A stretch of 64,000 nt of DNA from Chromatiales bacterium (lineage in GTDB: Bacteria; Pseudomonadota; Gammaproteobacteria; UBA6429; Thiohalophilaceae): NCBI GenBank assembly GCA_026984045.1, contig JALSSV010000034.1, positions 1 to 64,000 on the forward strand. The letters are read 5' to 3'. Below are positions 40,034 to 49,491 of the stretch, one piece after another. Position numbers and translations under genes: made by a program. Each line of letters starts with the position of its first letter. Position 1 is the first letter of the stretch. The notes beneath the pieces are model-generated. The model saw nothing but the letters and a program-made list of their open reading frames with translations, had not been told where the DNA came from and ran no database searches.

Positions 40034-42613
40034 TCACTGAACCAGCAGGGTGGCGCTGCCGAGCATGGTGGCGCAGGCGGCCGTGGCGGCTTCCCGGGTA
40101 CGTGCCCCCGTGGTGCACGTACTGCTGTCGGTACCGCACATCTTCGACATCAGGCTGTCCAGCTCACCGCCCACGTTCGTCGCCGGCGGCTGGCTGGTCA
40201 CTTCCACGTTGCCGGCGACGTTGAGCATCTTCGTGAGCAGGGGATCGATGATCCCCTGGCGGCTGCCTTCCGCAGGCAGCGCCGCATTGAAACCGAACCC
40301 GCCGAAGAAAGCGCTGCGCAGGGAGGCATCGTTCACCAGCGCGTCACAGTAGGCCAGGGCCAGCTGGGTCACGGCCATCTGGTGGGAGGTGACGAAGGCC
40401 TCGATGGTCTCCACCGAAGGCAACTGCTGACGGTAGGTGTCGTAGACGCTTGCGACCGTTGCCCTGGGCACCCCCGTGAGCTGCGACATGCTCTCGTCGA
40501 TCTCCTCGAAGGTGCGCAGGCCGATGGCGCTGACGGGCGCCGGTTCGGGACGGGCGGGGGCCGGCGGATCGTTCTCCACGTAGGCGGTGCCCACGTTGCC
40601 AATGGTCTCGAAAGCGAGGAAGAACTCGTCTTGGTCCGGGCCGTTCTCCACCGGGATGATGGTGCCGATATCGCTCAGCACCTGTCCGGCGCCGGCCGTG
40701 TAGTTCGCGCTGTCCACCGTGGTATCGAGATAGGCGTAAGCCTGCCCCAGCGGCGCCAGATGGCCATTGATGCCAAGCCGCAGCCCCTTGATCGGTATCC
40801 CCGCGGCAGGCGTCCAGTTGCCATCGAGGTTGATGAACACCGGCCGGTAGAAACGGTAGGCGTAGTCGTCGAGCTGACTGACCTCCATCAGGATGAAGCT
40901 GTTGTCGGGCACCCCGTCCAGATTGCCCACGGAGAACAGCAGGTAGCGTTTCTCGGCAATGCCGGCATCGAAGTTCTTGGTGATCTGGGCCGGGGTCATC
41001 ACCCGGTTGCGAATGGCGAGGAAGCGCATCACGCCCTGCCAGGGATGCATCCCGGCGGCCTCGTCGCCCAGCGTCAGCAGGTAGTCGCGGGACCAGCCGC
41101 TCAGAGACTCGCCGGTGGTGTTGTCGGCGTGAACCAACTGGCCGTCCACGTAGATCTCCCGGCCCGCCGAGGAAAAATTCACCACCACGTGCTGCAGATT
41201 GGGTTTCACGGCATCCTGCAGATCCGGATCTGCCGCATCCATGGTCGAGAGGGCCGAGGCGCGGGTGCCGTCCGTGGTGTTGGAACGGTTGAGAACCTCG
41301 TAGTAGGTCGTGTGCTGACCCAGGCCCATGTTGCGGGCCGCATCCCCCGAGGAGTAGCTCAGGAGGTAGGCCTGTTCCTGGGTGACGTTCTCGGGAATCA
41401 CCCAGGCCTCGATGGAATACTGATCGATGCCGGTGCCGCCCGCGGCAGCCGTAATCATGTCATACAGCTTGCCGGCATTGCCGAGGCTCTGGGCATGACC
41501 GCCGAGGAAGCGCACGCCATTGCCGCCCACCCACTCGTAGCGGCCGCTGAGGGTGAGATTGACCGGCGTGCCGACGCCGCTCAGATCCATGACGTCCCGG
41601 CCACTGCCTTCCTTGAATTCCCAGCGGGCGATCACGTTGCTCTCGTCCCGGCCGCTGCCCGAATCGAGCAGTCCCTCGCTCAGCGTCAAGGCCCCGCTGA
41701 CCGTGAGATTGGCCGGATCCAGGCCGGTGGCCTGGATGCCGCTGGCGAAAGCGATGATGGCGTTGCGCATCTCGAGGGCGTCCGCATCGCAGGTGGACCA
41801 GCAATTGTGGAACTCGTCCCGCAGCCGCACCACCAGCCGGGAGGTCGCAACCTTGTCGCTGATGGGCGTACTCGGCGGAATGTCGCCATCACCCAGATCG
41901 ATCTTGGGCTTGACCTCGGCATAGGCCGTGTCCACGTTGGGCGAACCGAAGAAGGGGGACTGTCGGGTCGACGCCGGTGCCGTCTCCGAATGACAGGCGG
42001 AACAGTGTTGTTGCAGCAGCGGATAGACGGTGCTGGCGAAGGCCGACGAATCGGCCGGGAAGGCGCGGGAGCCGCCGGGTTCGCGGTAGGTGGGCGCGCT
42101 CAGGACCAGCCCTCCGCCACTCCCGCCACTGCCGCCGGCACCGCCATTCGCCCAGTTGGCGATCCAGTTGGTCATCATGGTGGCGCACTGGCTGTCGGTG
42201 GCCAGCCAGCAGTTGTGCCCGTTGCCAACCCGGATGACCAGGCGCGACGCCGCCGGATTGTTGAGATCGGCGACGGTGATGGCCGCATTGTAGGCCTGGT
42301 TCACGTCATCGTTGCGGGCGAAATAGGGCTCCTGTTTCGCCGCCGTATCCGGCGCATGACAGTTGCCGCAGTTGTCCTTCAGGTGGGGCCACAGCTCGGC
42401 CTGGAAATTCAGCACGCTCTGATTCTGGGCAGCCGGCCCGGAATACCCCGTGGCACCGCCACCCAGATCGGGATTGGCCTCGGTGGTCGCGCCTCCGCCA
42501 CAACCGGCCAGCAGGCCGGACAGGGCGAGCAAACCGATGCCGAAGGCGACGCCGGCCCTGCGGCGCACGCCGGCGAAACCGGTCACGAACGGATTGATCG
42601 TTGTCTTGTTCAT
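40034..42613 (-). CDS. LamG-domain lipoprotein with two CxxCH motifs
   Basis: 859 aa. Lipobox LLAGC with C38, CGNCH at 82-86 and CSACH at 204-208, each in a cytochrome-like module that also has an NCW motif (GNGHNCWLA; EFHNCWST). From about 330 a LamG/concanavalin-type jelly roll follows (VIARWEFKEGSGRDVMDLSG, YSIEAWVIPENVTQEQAYLL). The C-terminal third is alpha/beta with no clear domain. Surface- or periplasm-facing lipoprotein that probably carries two c-type haems and binds a polymer. It lies 39 bases before the Tat gene and 56 bases after the monohaem gene. Confidence 0.82.
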   Translation of the reverse strand: MNKTTINPFVTGFAGVRRRAGVAFGIGLLALSGLLAGCGGGATTEANPDLGGGATGYSGPAAQNQSVLNFQAELWPHLKDNCGNCHAPDTAAKQEPYFARNDDVNQAYNAAITVADLNNPAASRLVIRVGNGHNCWLATDSQCATMMTNWIANWANGGAGGSGGSGGGLVLSAPTYREPGGSRAFPADSSAFASTVYPLLQQHCSACHSETAPASTRQSPFFGSPNVDTAYAEVKPKIDLGDGDIPPSTPISDKVATSRLVVRLRDEFHNCWSTCDADALEMRNAIIAFASGIQATGLDPANLTVSGALTLSEGLLDSGSGRDESNVIARWEFKEGSGRDVMDLSGVGTPVNLTLSGRYEWVGGNGVRFLGGHAQSLGNAGKLYDMITAAAGGTGIDQYSIEAWVIPENVTQEQAYLLSYSSGDAARNMGLGQHTTYYEVLNRSNTTDGTRASALSTMDAADPDLQDAVKPNLQHVVVNFSSAGREIYVDGQLVHADNTTGESLSGWSRDYLLTLGDEAAGMHPWQGVMRFLAIRNRVMTPAQITKNFDAGIAEKRYLLFSVGNLDGVPDNSFILMEVSQLDDYAYRFYRPVFINLDGNWTPAAGIPIKGLRLGINGHLAPLGQAYAYLDTTVDSANYTAGAGQVLSDIGTIIPVENGPDQDEFFLAFETIGNVGTAYVENDPPAPARPEPAPVSAIGLRTFEEIDESMSQLTGVPRATVASVYDTYRQQLPSVETIEAFVTSHQMAVTQLALAYCDALVNDASLRSAFFGGFGFNAALPAEGSRQGIIDPLLTKMLNVAGNVEVTSQPPATNVGGELDSLMSKMCGTDSSTCTTGARTREAATAACATMLGSATLLVQ

Positions 42614-42669
42614 CGTCTCTTTTTCCCGAAGTCCTGGCGTGCGTTTCCGCGCTTGCTGGTCGTGTTCGT

Positions 42670-43947
42670 TCAGTTGCCCATGCAGTCCACGGCCGCTCTG
42701 GCGAAGACCCGTTTGAGGTGATATCCGCTGCTCTTGAACTCCGCCACCGCGTTGCTCAGCTCGGTATTGCTGGGGGGCCGGAAGCAGACGGTCTTGTACA
42801 CCTTCTCGACCTGGCAGGAGGCGAAGGCCTCGGTGTTGGCCAGCTCCTGACCCAGGCTCTTGGCACCGTTGCCCTCACACAGGCCGTGCGGATGGCTGTC
42901 GGCCAGGCTGCCGTCCGGGCAGGTGGGGCTCCAGCCGAAGCGGTTGCGGTTGGGACCGCGGCGCCAGTAGTTGGTCCAGTGATCGTCGGGGGTGTGATAG
43001 CCCCATTTGAAGTTGTTCTCGTTGATGTGGTACTTGGTCTGGACCCGGGTGTTCTCGCCCGAGGCGCCGTTGATTTCCGGATTGACGTTGAAATCGAGCA
43101 TCCCGGCATCCGGATCCGTCGTGTAGTTCCAGTCGTAGTAGGCATAGGCCTGTACCATCGGATCCATCCCGGCATGACAGCCCAGACAGGCGTTCATGAA
43201 GATGCGACTGTCGCCACCGGGGCTGCGCGTCACGTCGCGGCGGATGCGATCCGAAGGCCGGCTGTTGTCCTTGATGGCGTTGAGATCCAGACACAGATGA
43301 TTGATCAGGGTGAAGTTGAACATGGCCCGGTTGGTGCCGTCGATGAAGTAGGCGCGGGCGGCGGCCCGGGTGGTGAGTACGCCGGCGGTGGCGCTGGCCG
43401 GAAGCCCGGTCACGCTGCTCTGGGTCGTCTGTACCAGCACATTGGTGTCACCGAGGTTCAGGTGGGCGTTCTCGATGGCCTCGTAATGGGCATTGCTGGC
43501 GTTGCTGTAGGCGGGCGTGACATTGTTGCCCACATAGAGGATGTCGCCGCTGAGGATTTGCCGAAAATCGATGTCGTCCCGAATGATGCCGATGACCGTG
43601 GCCGTGTAGTCGTTCAAGGGCGCGAAGACCGTCTGCTCCTCGTTGGTCCAGGGCGTGATGAAATTCTTCAGGGTGACGCTGTAAAAAGCCGGATTCTGCA
43701 TGGCGATATCGGCGGCCGCCTCCGGATTGCCGGCCACGATCGCCGCTTCCATGTCATCGAGCACGGCATTGGTGGGCGGAACACCGGCGATGCGATCATG
43801 GATGCGCTTGGCCTGGCGCCGCTCGAGATCGGCGGCCGTGGCGGCGAGGCTGGTGAACACCAGGCTGACGGCGGTCAGCAGGCAGGCGAGGCGGCGACCA
43901 CGGAAACGGGCGTTCGGATGCTTGGCGATTTGCATGGCTTGGCTCAT
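42670..43947 (-). CDS. Exported protein with one CxxCH (cytochrome-like)
   Basis: 425 aa with signal peptide (RRLACLLTAVSLVFTSLAAT). One haem motif CLGCH at 254-258 in MNACLGCHAGMD. Other cysteines (VDCMGN at the end, SCQVEKVYKTVC) could form disulfides. No known catalytic domain recognised. The ATG at 43947 is preferred over 44178, whose N-terminal extension reads as translated intergenic DNA; 43935 is another possible start. First gene of the minus-strand trio and divergent from the HzsA-like gene. Confidence 0.78.
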   Translation of the reverse strand: MSQAMQIAKHPNARFRGRRLACLLTAVSLVFTSLAATAADLERRQAKRIHDRIAGVPPTNAVLDDMEAAIVAGNPEAAADIAMQNPAFYSVTLKNFITPWTNEEQTVFAPLNDYTATVIGIIRDDIDFRQILSGDILYVGNNVTPAYSNASNAHYEAIENAHLNLGDTNVLVQTTQSSVTGLPASATAGVLTTRAAARAYFIDGTNRAMFNFTLINHLCLDLNAIKDNSRPSDRIRRDVTRSPGGDSRIFMNACLGCHAGMDPMVQAYAYYDWNYTTDPDAGMLDFNVNPEINGASGENTRVQTKYHINENNFKWGYHTPDDHWTNYWRRGPNRNRFGWSPTCPDGSLADSHPHGLCEGNGAKSLGQELANTEAFASCQVEKVYKTVCFRPPSNTELSNAVAEFKSSGYHLKRVFARAAVDCMGN

Positions 43948-44446
43948 GACGATATTGGGAACTATCCCTTGGAAGGACTGTTGCATTCGGTTCGACACCC
44001 CCGCGCGGGCGGAGACGTCATCGTGACCTCGGCAACCGGTTCGGTTGCATGGGTTGGCGACAGGGGAAATTGACCGCTCAATCGTCCCGGGTTCATTCGG
44101 GTTCTGCCTCCGGAGTCGACTCGCAATCCTGTCTCCACTGGAGGACATTGCCCTTTTTGTAATGATTGTAGCGGCCATGTTGCCCGCATCGCCACCTCGA
44201 AGACATGACGGCCTTCACACTTTGGACAATTCGTCACCACCGAATGGAAAAGAATCGTTTAGACTTTCCCCAGCGAAGACGATTACCTGATTTACACGTC
44301 ATGGGATGCTATTACCTAGGTCATAAAACGACGTCTGTAACAAAAAATCAGGAATCCCGGCTGTCCGAGTTTCGAGCCGGTCGCCAGGCCGCGCCGGCTT
44401 GGGGGATTCCTCCTGAGGTCCAACCATCAATCACGTTGCCAGCATC
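43948..44446. other. 499-base divergent intergenic region
   Basis: Separates the monohaem gene from the HzsA-like gene. The stretch 44150-44345 is clearly AT-richer, as expected for divergent promoters, but no hexamer pair stands out. A 9-base inverted repeat AGGAATCCC (44350-44358) / GGGATTCCT (44403-44411) with an inner AGCCGG/CCGGCT stem could form a leader hairpin upstream of the ATG at 44447. Confidence 0.6.
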
Positions 44447-47185
44447 ATGCGCCACCATCCATTCAGTCGTTCCCCCCTCTTTCCCGGCCTCGCCCTCCTG
44501 CTCGCGGTCGTGTCACTCACCGGCTGTGGCGGCGGTTCGGCGACCGAAGGCCCCGATCCGGGCATCATCGACTACCCCATCGCCTACGTGAAACGCCCGG
44601 TGCCCGTCGACAACAACGGCGATCCCCTGCAGGCGGATCTGCGCGATCCTGCCGCCGACGCGGGGATGGGGGGGGATCTCTACATCCGCACCCGCGCCAC
44701 CGCCACCGCTTCGGAAATCAACGTCACCGGGACCGTCACCGGCGGCACGGGCGATGTCCGCGACGTGGACGTGTCCTTCGATGGCACGAAACTGGTGTTC
44801 AGCCTGCGCCTGGCGCCCACCAACGACAATCCCGAACCGACCTGGAATCTCTACGAATACGACATCGCCAGCGGCAGCCTGCGGCCGATCATTTCGACCG
44901 ATGCCGATCGTGAACTCGGAGACGATCTCGCGCCCCACTACCTGCCGGACGGGCGCATCGTCTTCGCCTCCAACCGTCAGACCACCGCCTTCAATCTGCG
45001 TGCCCGTGAAGGCACCCGCAACAGTTCCGGCAAGCCGGCCTTCATCGCCCTCGACGAAGCCCGCCGGGCCAAGGCCTTCACCCTGCACGTGGTCGACAGC
45101 GACGGCAGCAACCTGCACCAGATCACCTTCAACCCGAGCCACGATCTGGATCCGCTGGTTCTCGCCAGCGGGGACATTCTCTACAGCCGCTGGGACAACG
45201 CCAGCGGCAATGACACCGGTTTCAGCCTCTACCGGGTCAGCCCCAGCGGCGGCGACGAGGAAATCGTCTACGGCGCCCACAGCCACGCCACGGGTACCGG
45301 GGGCGCCACCGTCCAGTTCGTCCGTCCCCGTGAACTGCCGGACGGCAGCATCGTCGTCATCGCCCGGCCGCTGACCGGCACCTTCGGCGGCGGCGACATC
45401 TGGCGCATCGACGTCGAGGGCCACGTGGACAACGACCGCGCACTCGGCGGCAGCCGACAAGGCGGTGGCCAACGGCCCCTGAGCACCGGTCTCGTCACCA
45501 CCGATGGCAGTCCCTCGCCCGGCGGCCGCTATCACGACGTCTTCCCCCTGTGGGACGGCAGTGGCCGGTTCCTGATCAGCAAGGGTTTCTGCCAGGTCAC
45601 CCTCGGCGGCCAGGTGGAGCCCTGCACCCCGGGCAATCTCGCCGATCCGACAGCCGTGGAAGCACCACCCGCCTACGCCATCTGGATGTACGATCCATCG
45701 CAGCAGACGGAGAAATTCGTCGTCCCGCCGGAACCCGGCATGATGTACACCGACGTGGTCGCCGTGCAGCCACGCCGCCGACCCAGTGTCGCGGTTGGCC
45801 AGACCCCCGATCCGGTTCTCGCCGGCGACAACTGGGGCCTGTTGCACATCCGCAGCGTGTATGACATGGACGGCGTGTTCTTCGATTACGGCAGCGGCAT
45901 TCCGGATCTGACCACCATGGCCAGCAGCACGACCCCTGCCGCCAGCCGGCCGGCCCGTTTCCTGCGTCTCGTCAAGGCGGTTGCGCTGGGCGATCCCAAT
46001 GCGGGATTTCCCAATCTGAACAACGATGCCTTCGGTCCGCGCCGCAACCTGGGCATGCGGGAAATCCTCGGCTACGCCCCCATCGAGCCGGACGGCTCGG
46101 TGTTGATGAAGGTGCCGGCCAACGTGCCCTTCACCCTCGAGATCCTCGACGCCGCCGGCCGGCGCATCGGCGCCCGGCACCGCCACTGGATCCAGGTCCC
46201 GCCCGGCGAGACCCTCGAATGCAACGGCTGTCACCAGCATCCCAACGACGGCAGCACGCCCCTGCCCCACGGGCGCAAGGGCGCCGGCCCGGCCAGCATC
46301 AACCCCGGCAACTGGAACGCCACCACCCTGGACACCAACCCCAACATCTTCTTCCTGCCGGGAGAAACCATGGCCCAGGCGCGTTACAACCGCTGCATCG
46401 TCGAAAACGGCACCTGTTCGTTCTCCGCCAATCCCACGCCGCGCGTCTATCTCGCCGAGCCCGACTTCGACCTCGACTTCGAGGACTACTGGTTCAACTA
46501 CCTTTCCACCAGTGGCACACCCAATCCCGGGATCCGGCTCGCCTACGCGGATCTGACCACTTCCCCGCCCCTGGTGAGCGACTGCCTCGACGGCAGCGTG
46601 GCGGCCGACAAGCGGCACCTGTGCCGGATCATCATCAACTACCAGCAACACATCGAGCCCATCTGGTCAGCACCACGCACGGACGCCGGCGGCGTCGACC
46701 GCACCTGTACCACCTGCCACAGCACGCGTGATGCCGCCGGCAATCTGCAGGTTCCCGCCGGTCAGCTCAACCTCACCGACGACACCTCCGACTATCCCGG
46801 CGCCTTCGTCGCCAATCCCAATCAGGTCGATTCCTATCGGGAACTGCTGTTCAGCGACAACGAACTGGCCGTCAGCGGTAACGCCCTGATCTATGCCACA
46901 CGCGATGTCCTCGACGCCAATGGCAATCCGATTCTGGACGCCAATGGTCAGCCGCTGCAGGAACCCATCCCCGTGTCCCCCTCCATGTCTGTCAACGGCG
47001 CCCGCGCCAGTTATTTCATGGAGAAGCTGACAAATACCGAATTGAACGCCGGTCGCCCGCTCAGCGGGACCACCGATCACTCCGGCTGGCTCACCGAGGC
47101 AGAGCTGAAACTCATCGCCGAGTGGCTGGACATCGGCGCCCAGTATTACAACAACCCCTTCGATCCCGGCGCGCCCACCAATTGA
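44447..47185 (+). CDS. HzsA-related propeller lipoprotein with two CxxCH motifs
   Basis: 912 aa lipoprotein (TGC, C27). Residues 90-470 are a PD40/TolB-like beta-propeller (DVSFDGTKLVFSLRL, YLPDGRIVFASNRQT, VVDSDGSNLHQITF). Residues 520-640 contain MREILGYAPIEPDGSVLMKV-PANVPF and ECNGCHQHP (haem motif 592-596). Residues 740-900 hold TCTTCH (754-758). This order (propeller, haem domain, second haem domain) is that of hydrazine synthase subunit alpha, which has two c-haems. A general name 'HzsA-related' is safe; hydrazine chemistry is not claimed because HzsB/C partners are absent. It may be a surface multihaem redox enzyme. Confidence 0.8.
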   Translation: MRHHPFSRSPLFPGLALLLAVVSLTGCGGGSATEGPDPGIIDYPIAYVKRPVPVDNNGDPLQADLRDPAADAGMGGDLYIRTRATATASEINVTGTVTGGTGDVRDVDVSFDGTKLVFSLRLAPTNDNPEPTWNLYEYDIASGSLRPIISTDADRELGDDLAPHYLPDGRIVFASNRQTTAFNLRAREGTRNSSGKPAFIALDEARRAKAFTLHVVDSDGSNLHQITFNPSHDLDPLVLASGDILYSRWDNASGNDTGFSLYRVSPSGGDEEIVYGAHSHATGTGGATVQFVRPRELPDGSIVVIARPLTGTFGGGDIWRIDVEGHVDNDRALGGSRQGGGQRPLSTGLVTTDGSPSPGGRYHDVFPLWDGSGRFLISKGFCQVTLGGQVEPCTPGNLADPTAVEAPPAYAIWMYDPSQQTEKFVVPPEPGMMYTDVVAVQPRRRPSVAVGQTPDPVLAGDNWGLLHIRSVYDMDGVFFDYGSGIPDLTTMASSTTPAASRPARFLRLVKAVALGDPNAGFPNLNNDAFGPRRNLGMREILGYAPIEPDGSVLMKVPANVPFTLEILDAAGRRIGARHRHWIQVPPGETLECNGCHQHPNDGSTPLPHGRKGAGPASINPGNWNATTLDTNPNIFFLPGETMAQARYNRCIVENGTCSFSANPTPRVYLAEPDFDLDFEDYWFNYLSTSGTPNPGIRLAYADLTTSPPLVSDCLDGSVAADKRHLCRIIINYQQHIEPIWSAPRTDAGGVDRTCTTCHSTRDAAGNLQVPAGQLNLTDDTSDYPGAFVANPNQVDSYRELLFSDNELAVSGNALIYATRDVLDANGNPILDANGQPLQEPIPVSPSMSVNGARASYFMEKLTNTELNAGRPLSGTTDHSGWLTEAELKLIAEWLDIGAQYYNNPFDPGAPTN

Positions 47186-47342
47186 CCGGCCAGGCGACTG
47201 ATCCACGAACTGCCGCACGCCCCGACCCGCCATTCCCGGTATAATCACCGGGAATCGGGGTCCGGGAAGCTGGCATACCGGGCGGAAACAGACAGCATTG
47301 CGATGAAAGGTCGTTTTGCCGGGGCACCGCGGCAAATACATC

Positions 47343-48095
47343 ATGCGAATCCAATTTCTCTGGTTGGTGATCCTGGCCCTCTGGGTCACAGCGATGCCCC
47401 GGGCCGAGGAAACGGCGCCGGAATACGTGCGCATCGCCGATCCCTACCTCGAACTGCACACCGGTCCCGGCCAGGGCTATCCGGTGTTCTACGTGGCCGA
47501 GCGGGGCGAGGAAATCGCCATCCTGCGGCGGCACACCGACTGGTTCCGGGTGCGCACCCGGCGCGGCAAGGAGGGCTGGGTCCATCGCGATCAACTGGAG
47601 CGGACCCTGAGCCTGGGCGGCGAGAAGGTGAAACTGGCCACCACCACCCTGGAATCCTTCAGCGAACGGCGCTGGGAAATCGGCGCCACCGGCAGCGACT
47701 TCGGCGGCGCGGCCATGCTCGGCCTCTATGGCGGCTATGCCTTCAGCAAGAACCTCTCGGCCGAGCTGGGCCTGGCCCAGTCTTTCGGCAACATCTCCAG
47801 CACCCTGTCGCTCACCGGGCGGCTGGTGGCCCAGCCCTTTCCCGAATGGCGCTATTCGCCGTTCTTCAGCCTCGGGACCGGGTTTATCGAGATCAAGCCC
47901 AAGGCCACCATCATCTACCCGGAGCGCACGACCAACCAGATGAGCTACATTGCCCTCGGGCTGCGCACCTGGCTGACGCGGCGTTTTCTGTTCCGCATCG
48001 AATACGACTATTACACGATTTTCTCGGCCACCAACGACCGGGACGACAACGAGGAACTCAACGGATGGCAAGCCGGTTTCGCAGTCTTCTTCTGA
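47343..48095 (+). CDS. SH3-domain outer-membrane beta-barrel protein
   Basis: 250 aa with signal peptide (ends MPRA-EET). Residues 35-85 are a bacterial SH3 (SH3_3) domain (ELHTGPGQGYPVFYVAERGE, WVHRDQLER). The remainder is a small eight-stranded-type barrel (GGYAFSKNLSAELGLAQSFG, SLGTGFIEIKPKA) ending in F-F. The SH3 part may bind peptidoglycan or a partner peptide. The next gene overlaps it by 31 bases. Confidence 0.78.
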   Translation: MRIQFLWLVILALWVTAMPRAEETAPEYVRIADPYLELHTGPGQGYPVFYVAERGEEIAILRRHTDWFRVRTRRGKEGWVHRDQLERTLSLGGEKVKLATTTLESFSERRWEIGATGSDFGGAAMLGLYGGYAFSKNLSAELGLAQSFGNISSTLSLTGRLVAQPFPEWRYSPFFSLGTGFIEIKPKATIIYPERTTNQMSYIALGLRTWLTRRFLFRIEYDYYTIFSATNDRDDNEELNGWQAGFAVFF

Positions 48096-48736
48096 CGGGT
48101 CTTCTGGCCTGCGGGCTCCTGGCAGGCGGCCTGCCCGCCTCGCGGGCCGCCGAGACGGCGCCCGACGACAAGGAACTCTCGCCCATCATCGAACCCGAAG
48201 TCGCGCGGCGCGAGTTTCACGAGGCCCGTATCGACACCGAGGATTTCGAGGTCACCGCCTTCGCGGGCATCCTGGGCATCGAGGATTTCGGCAGCAGCCC
48301 GGTCTACGGCGCCCGCCTGGCCTATCACATCGCCGAATGGCTGTTCGTGGAGGGCGCATTGGGCATGGCCACCGCCGGCAAGACCAGTTACGAGGCCATC
48401 ACCGGCACCAACAACCTCAGCGACGAAGAACGCAACCTCACCTATTACAACATCGCGGTGGGGTTCAACCTGCTGCCCGGCGAGGTCTATCCTTCCCGCC
48501 ACACCACCTTCAACTCCGATTTCTATCTCATTGGCGGTGTCGGCAGCACCCGCTTCGCCGGCGCCGACCGCTTCACCTTCAATTTCGGTGTCGGCTACCG
48601 GTTGCTGTTCACCGACAGCTTTGCCCTGCGCATCGATTTTCGTGATCACGTCTTCAACATGGACGCGGCCGTTCTCGGTCAGGACAAGACCAGTCAGAAC
48701 CTGGAACTGACCGCCGGCCTTGCCTTCTTCTTCTGA
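48065..48736 (+). CDS. Outer-membrane beta-barrel protein
   Basis: 223 aa. Signal peptide MASRFRSLLLTGLLACGLLA...RA-AET, then strands typical of an eight-stranded barrel (GARLAYHIAEWLFVEGALGM, RFTFNFGVGYRLLFTDSFAL) with terminal aromatic FFF. GAGGA nine bases upstream of its ATG lies inside the previous gene, so the two are translationally coupled. Probably partner of the SH3 barrel. Confidence 0.78.
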   Translation: MASRFRSLLLTGLLACGLLAGGLPASRAAETAPDDKELSPIIEPEVARREFHEARIDTEDFEVTAFAGILGIEDFGSSPVYGARLAYHIAEWLFVEGALGMATAGKTSYEAITGTNNLSDEERNLTYYNIAVGFNLLPGEVYPSRHTTFNSDFYLIGGVGSTRFAGADRFTFNFGVGYRLLFTDSFALRIDFRDHVFNMDAAVLGQDKTSQNLELTAGLAFFF

Positions 48737-48753
48737 ACCACAGGAGTGACATC

Positions 48754-49263
48754 ATGCCAATTCCGTTTGTCCGCCTTTCGCTTCGCCTGCTGCTGACCGT
48801 CCTGCTGCTGACCACCCTGGCAAGCGTGCGCGCCGAGGCCCTCAGCGGCCCGGCCCCCGACTTCACGCTGCGCAGCAACACCGGCAAGAACCTCAAGCTC
48901 AGCGAATTCCGTGGCCAGGTGGTGCTGCTCAACTTCTGGGCTTCCTGGTGTGGCCCCTGCCGCCAGGAGATGCCGGCCCTCGACAAGCTGCACAAGCGCT
49001 ACCGCAAACTCGGTTTCACGGTGCTGGGTGTGAACGTGGAGGAAGACTCCAGGCAGGCCAGGCAACTGCTCAAGGAGGTGAAGGTCAGCTTCCCCATCCT
49101 CTTCGACACCCGGAACCAGGCCAGCCAGCTCTATCACGTGGAGGCCATGCCCACCACCGTGATCATCGATCGTGACGGCAACATGCGCTACCTGCACAAG
49201 GGCTACAAGCCGGGCGAGGAGCGCCTCTACAGGAAATGGGTCAAGCAACTGATCCGGGAGTGA
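48754..49263 (+). CDS. TlpA-type periplasmic thioredoxin
   Basis: 169 aa with signal peptide (ends VRA-EAL). Redox centre WCGPC (W65-C69) within LLNFWASWCGPCRQEMPALD, and the cis-proline MPTTVIIDRDG. Family role: keeps apo-cytochrome or other periplasmic thiols reduced for haem attachment. Here it follows two barrels and precedes DUF4266/DUF3570, within a region of CxxCH proteins. Confidence 0.92.
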   Translation: MPIPFVRLSLRLLLTVLLLTTLASVRAEALSGPAPDFTLRSNTGKNLKLSEFRGQVVLLNFWASWCGPCRQEMPALDKLHKRYRKLGFTVLGVNVEEDSRQARQLLKEVKVSFPILFDTRNQASQLYHVEAMPTTVIIDRDGNMRYLHKGYKPGEERLYRKWVKQLIRE

Positions 49264-49268
49264 AGCCC

Positions 49269-49484
49269 ATGCGTCCCCTGTTCATCATCCTGTCCCTGCT
49301 GTGGCTGGCCGGCTGCAGTATCGAACCCTGGGTCAAACCCTACGAACGGGCCCACCTGGCCGATCCCATCATGAGCTTCAGCCGGGATCCGGTGGCCGAC
49401 AGTTACATCAACCACGTGCATGAGGCACGCGAGGGCGCCCGCGGCGCCGGCGTGGCCTCCGGGGGTGGCTGTGGCTGCAACTAG
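49269..49484 (+). CDS. DUF4266 lipoprotein
   Basis: 71 aa. Lipobox LAGC with C16. The conserved DUF4266 signature KPYERAHLADPIM is followed by the glycine/cysteine-rich tail GVASGGGCGCN. The family is known for neighbourhoods with DUF3570, thioredoxin and ApbE. Start codon 5 bases after the TlpA stop. Confidence 0.88.
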   Translation: MRPLFIILSLLWLAGCSIEPWVKPYERAHLADPIMSFSRDPVADSYINHVHEAREGARGAGVASGGGCGCN

Positions 49485-49491
49485 CCCGGAT

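Noticed and set aside
38873-42721. 1282-codon plus-strand open frame
   Set aside because: It is antisense to the Tat and LamG genes, which carry clear signal sequences and CxxCH motifs.
44513-46651. 712-codon minus-strand open frame opposite the HzsA-like gene
   Set aside because: Shadow of the plus-strand gene; composition typical of antisense frames.
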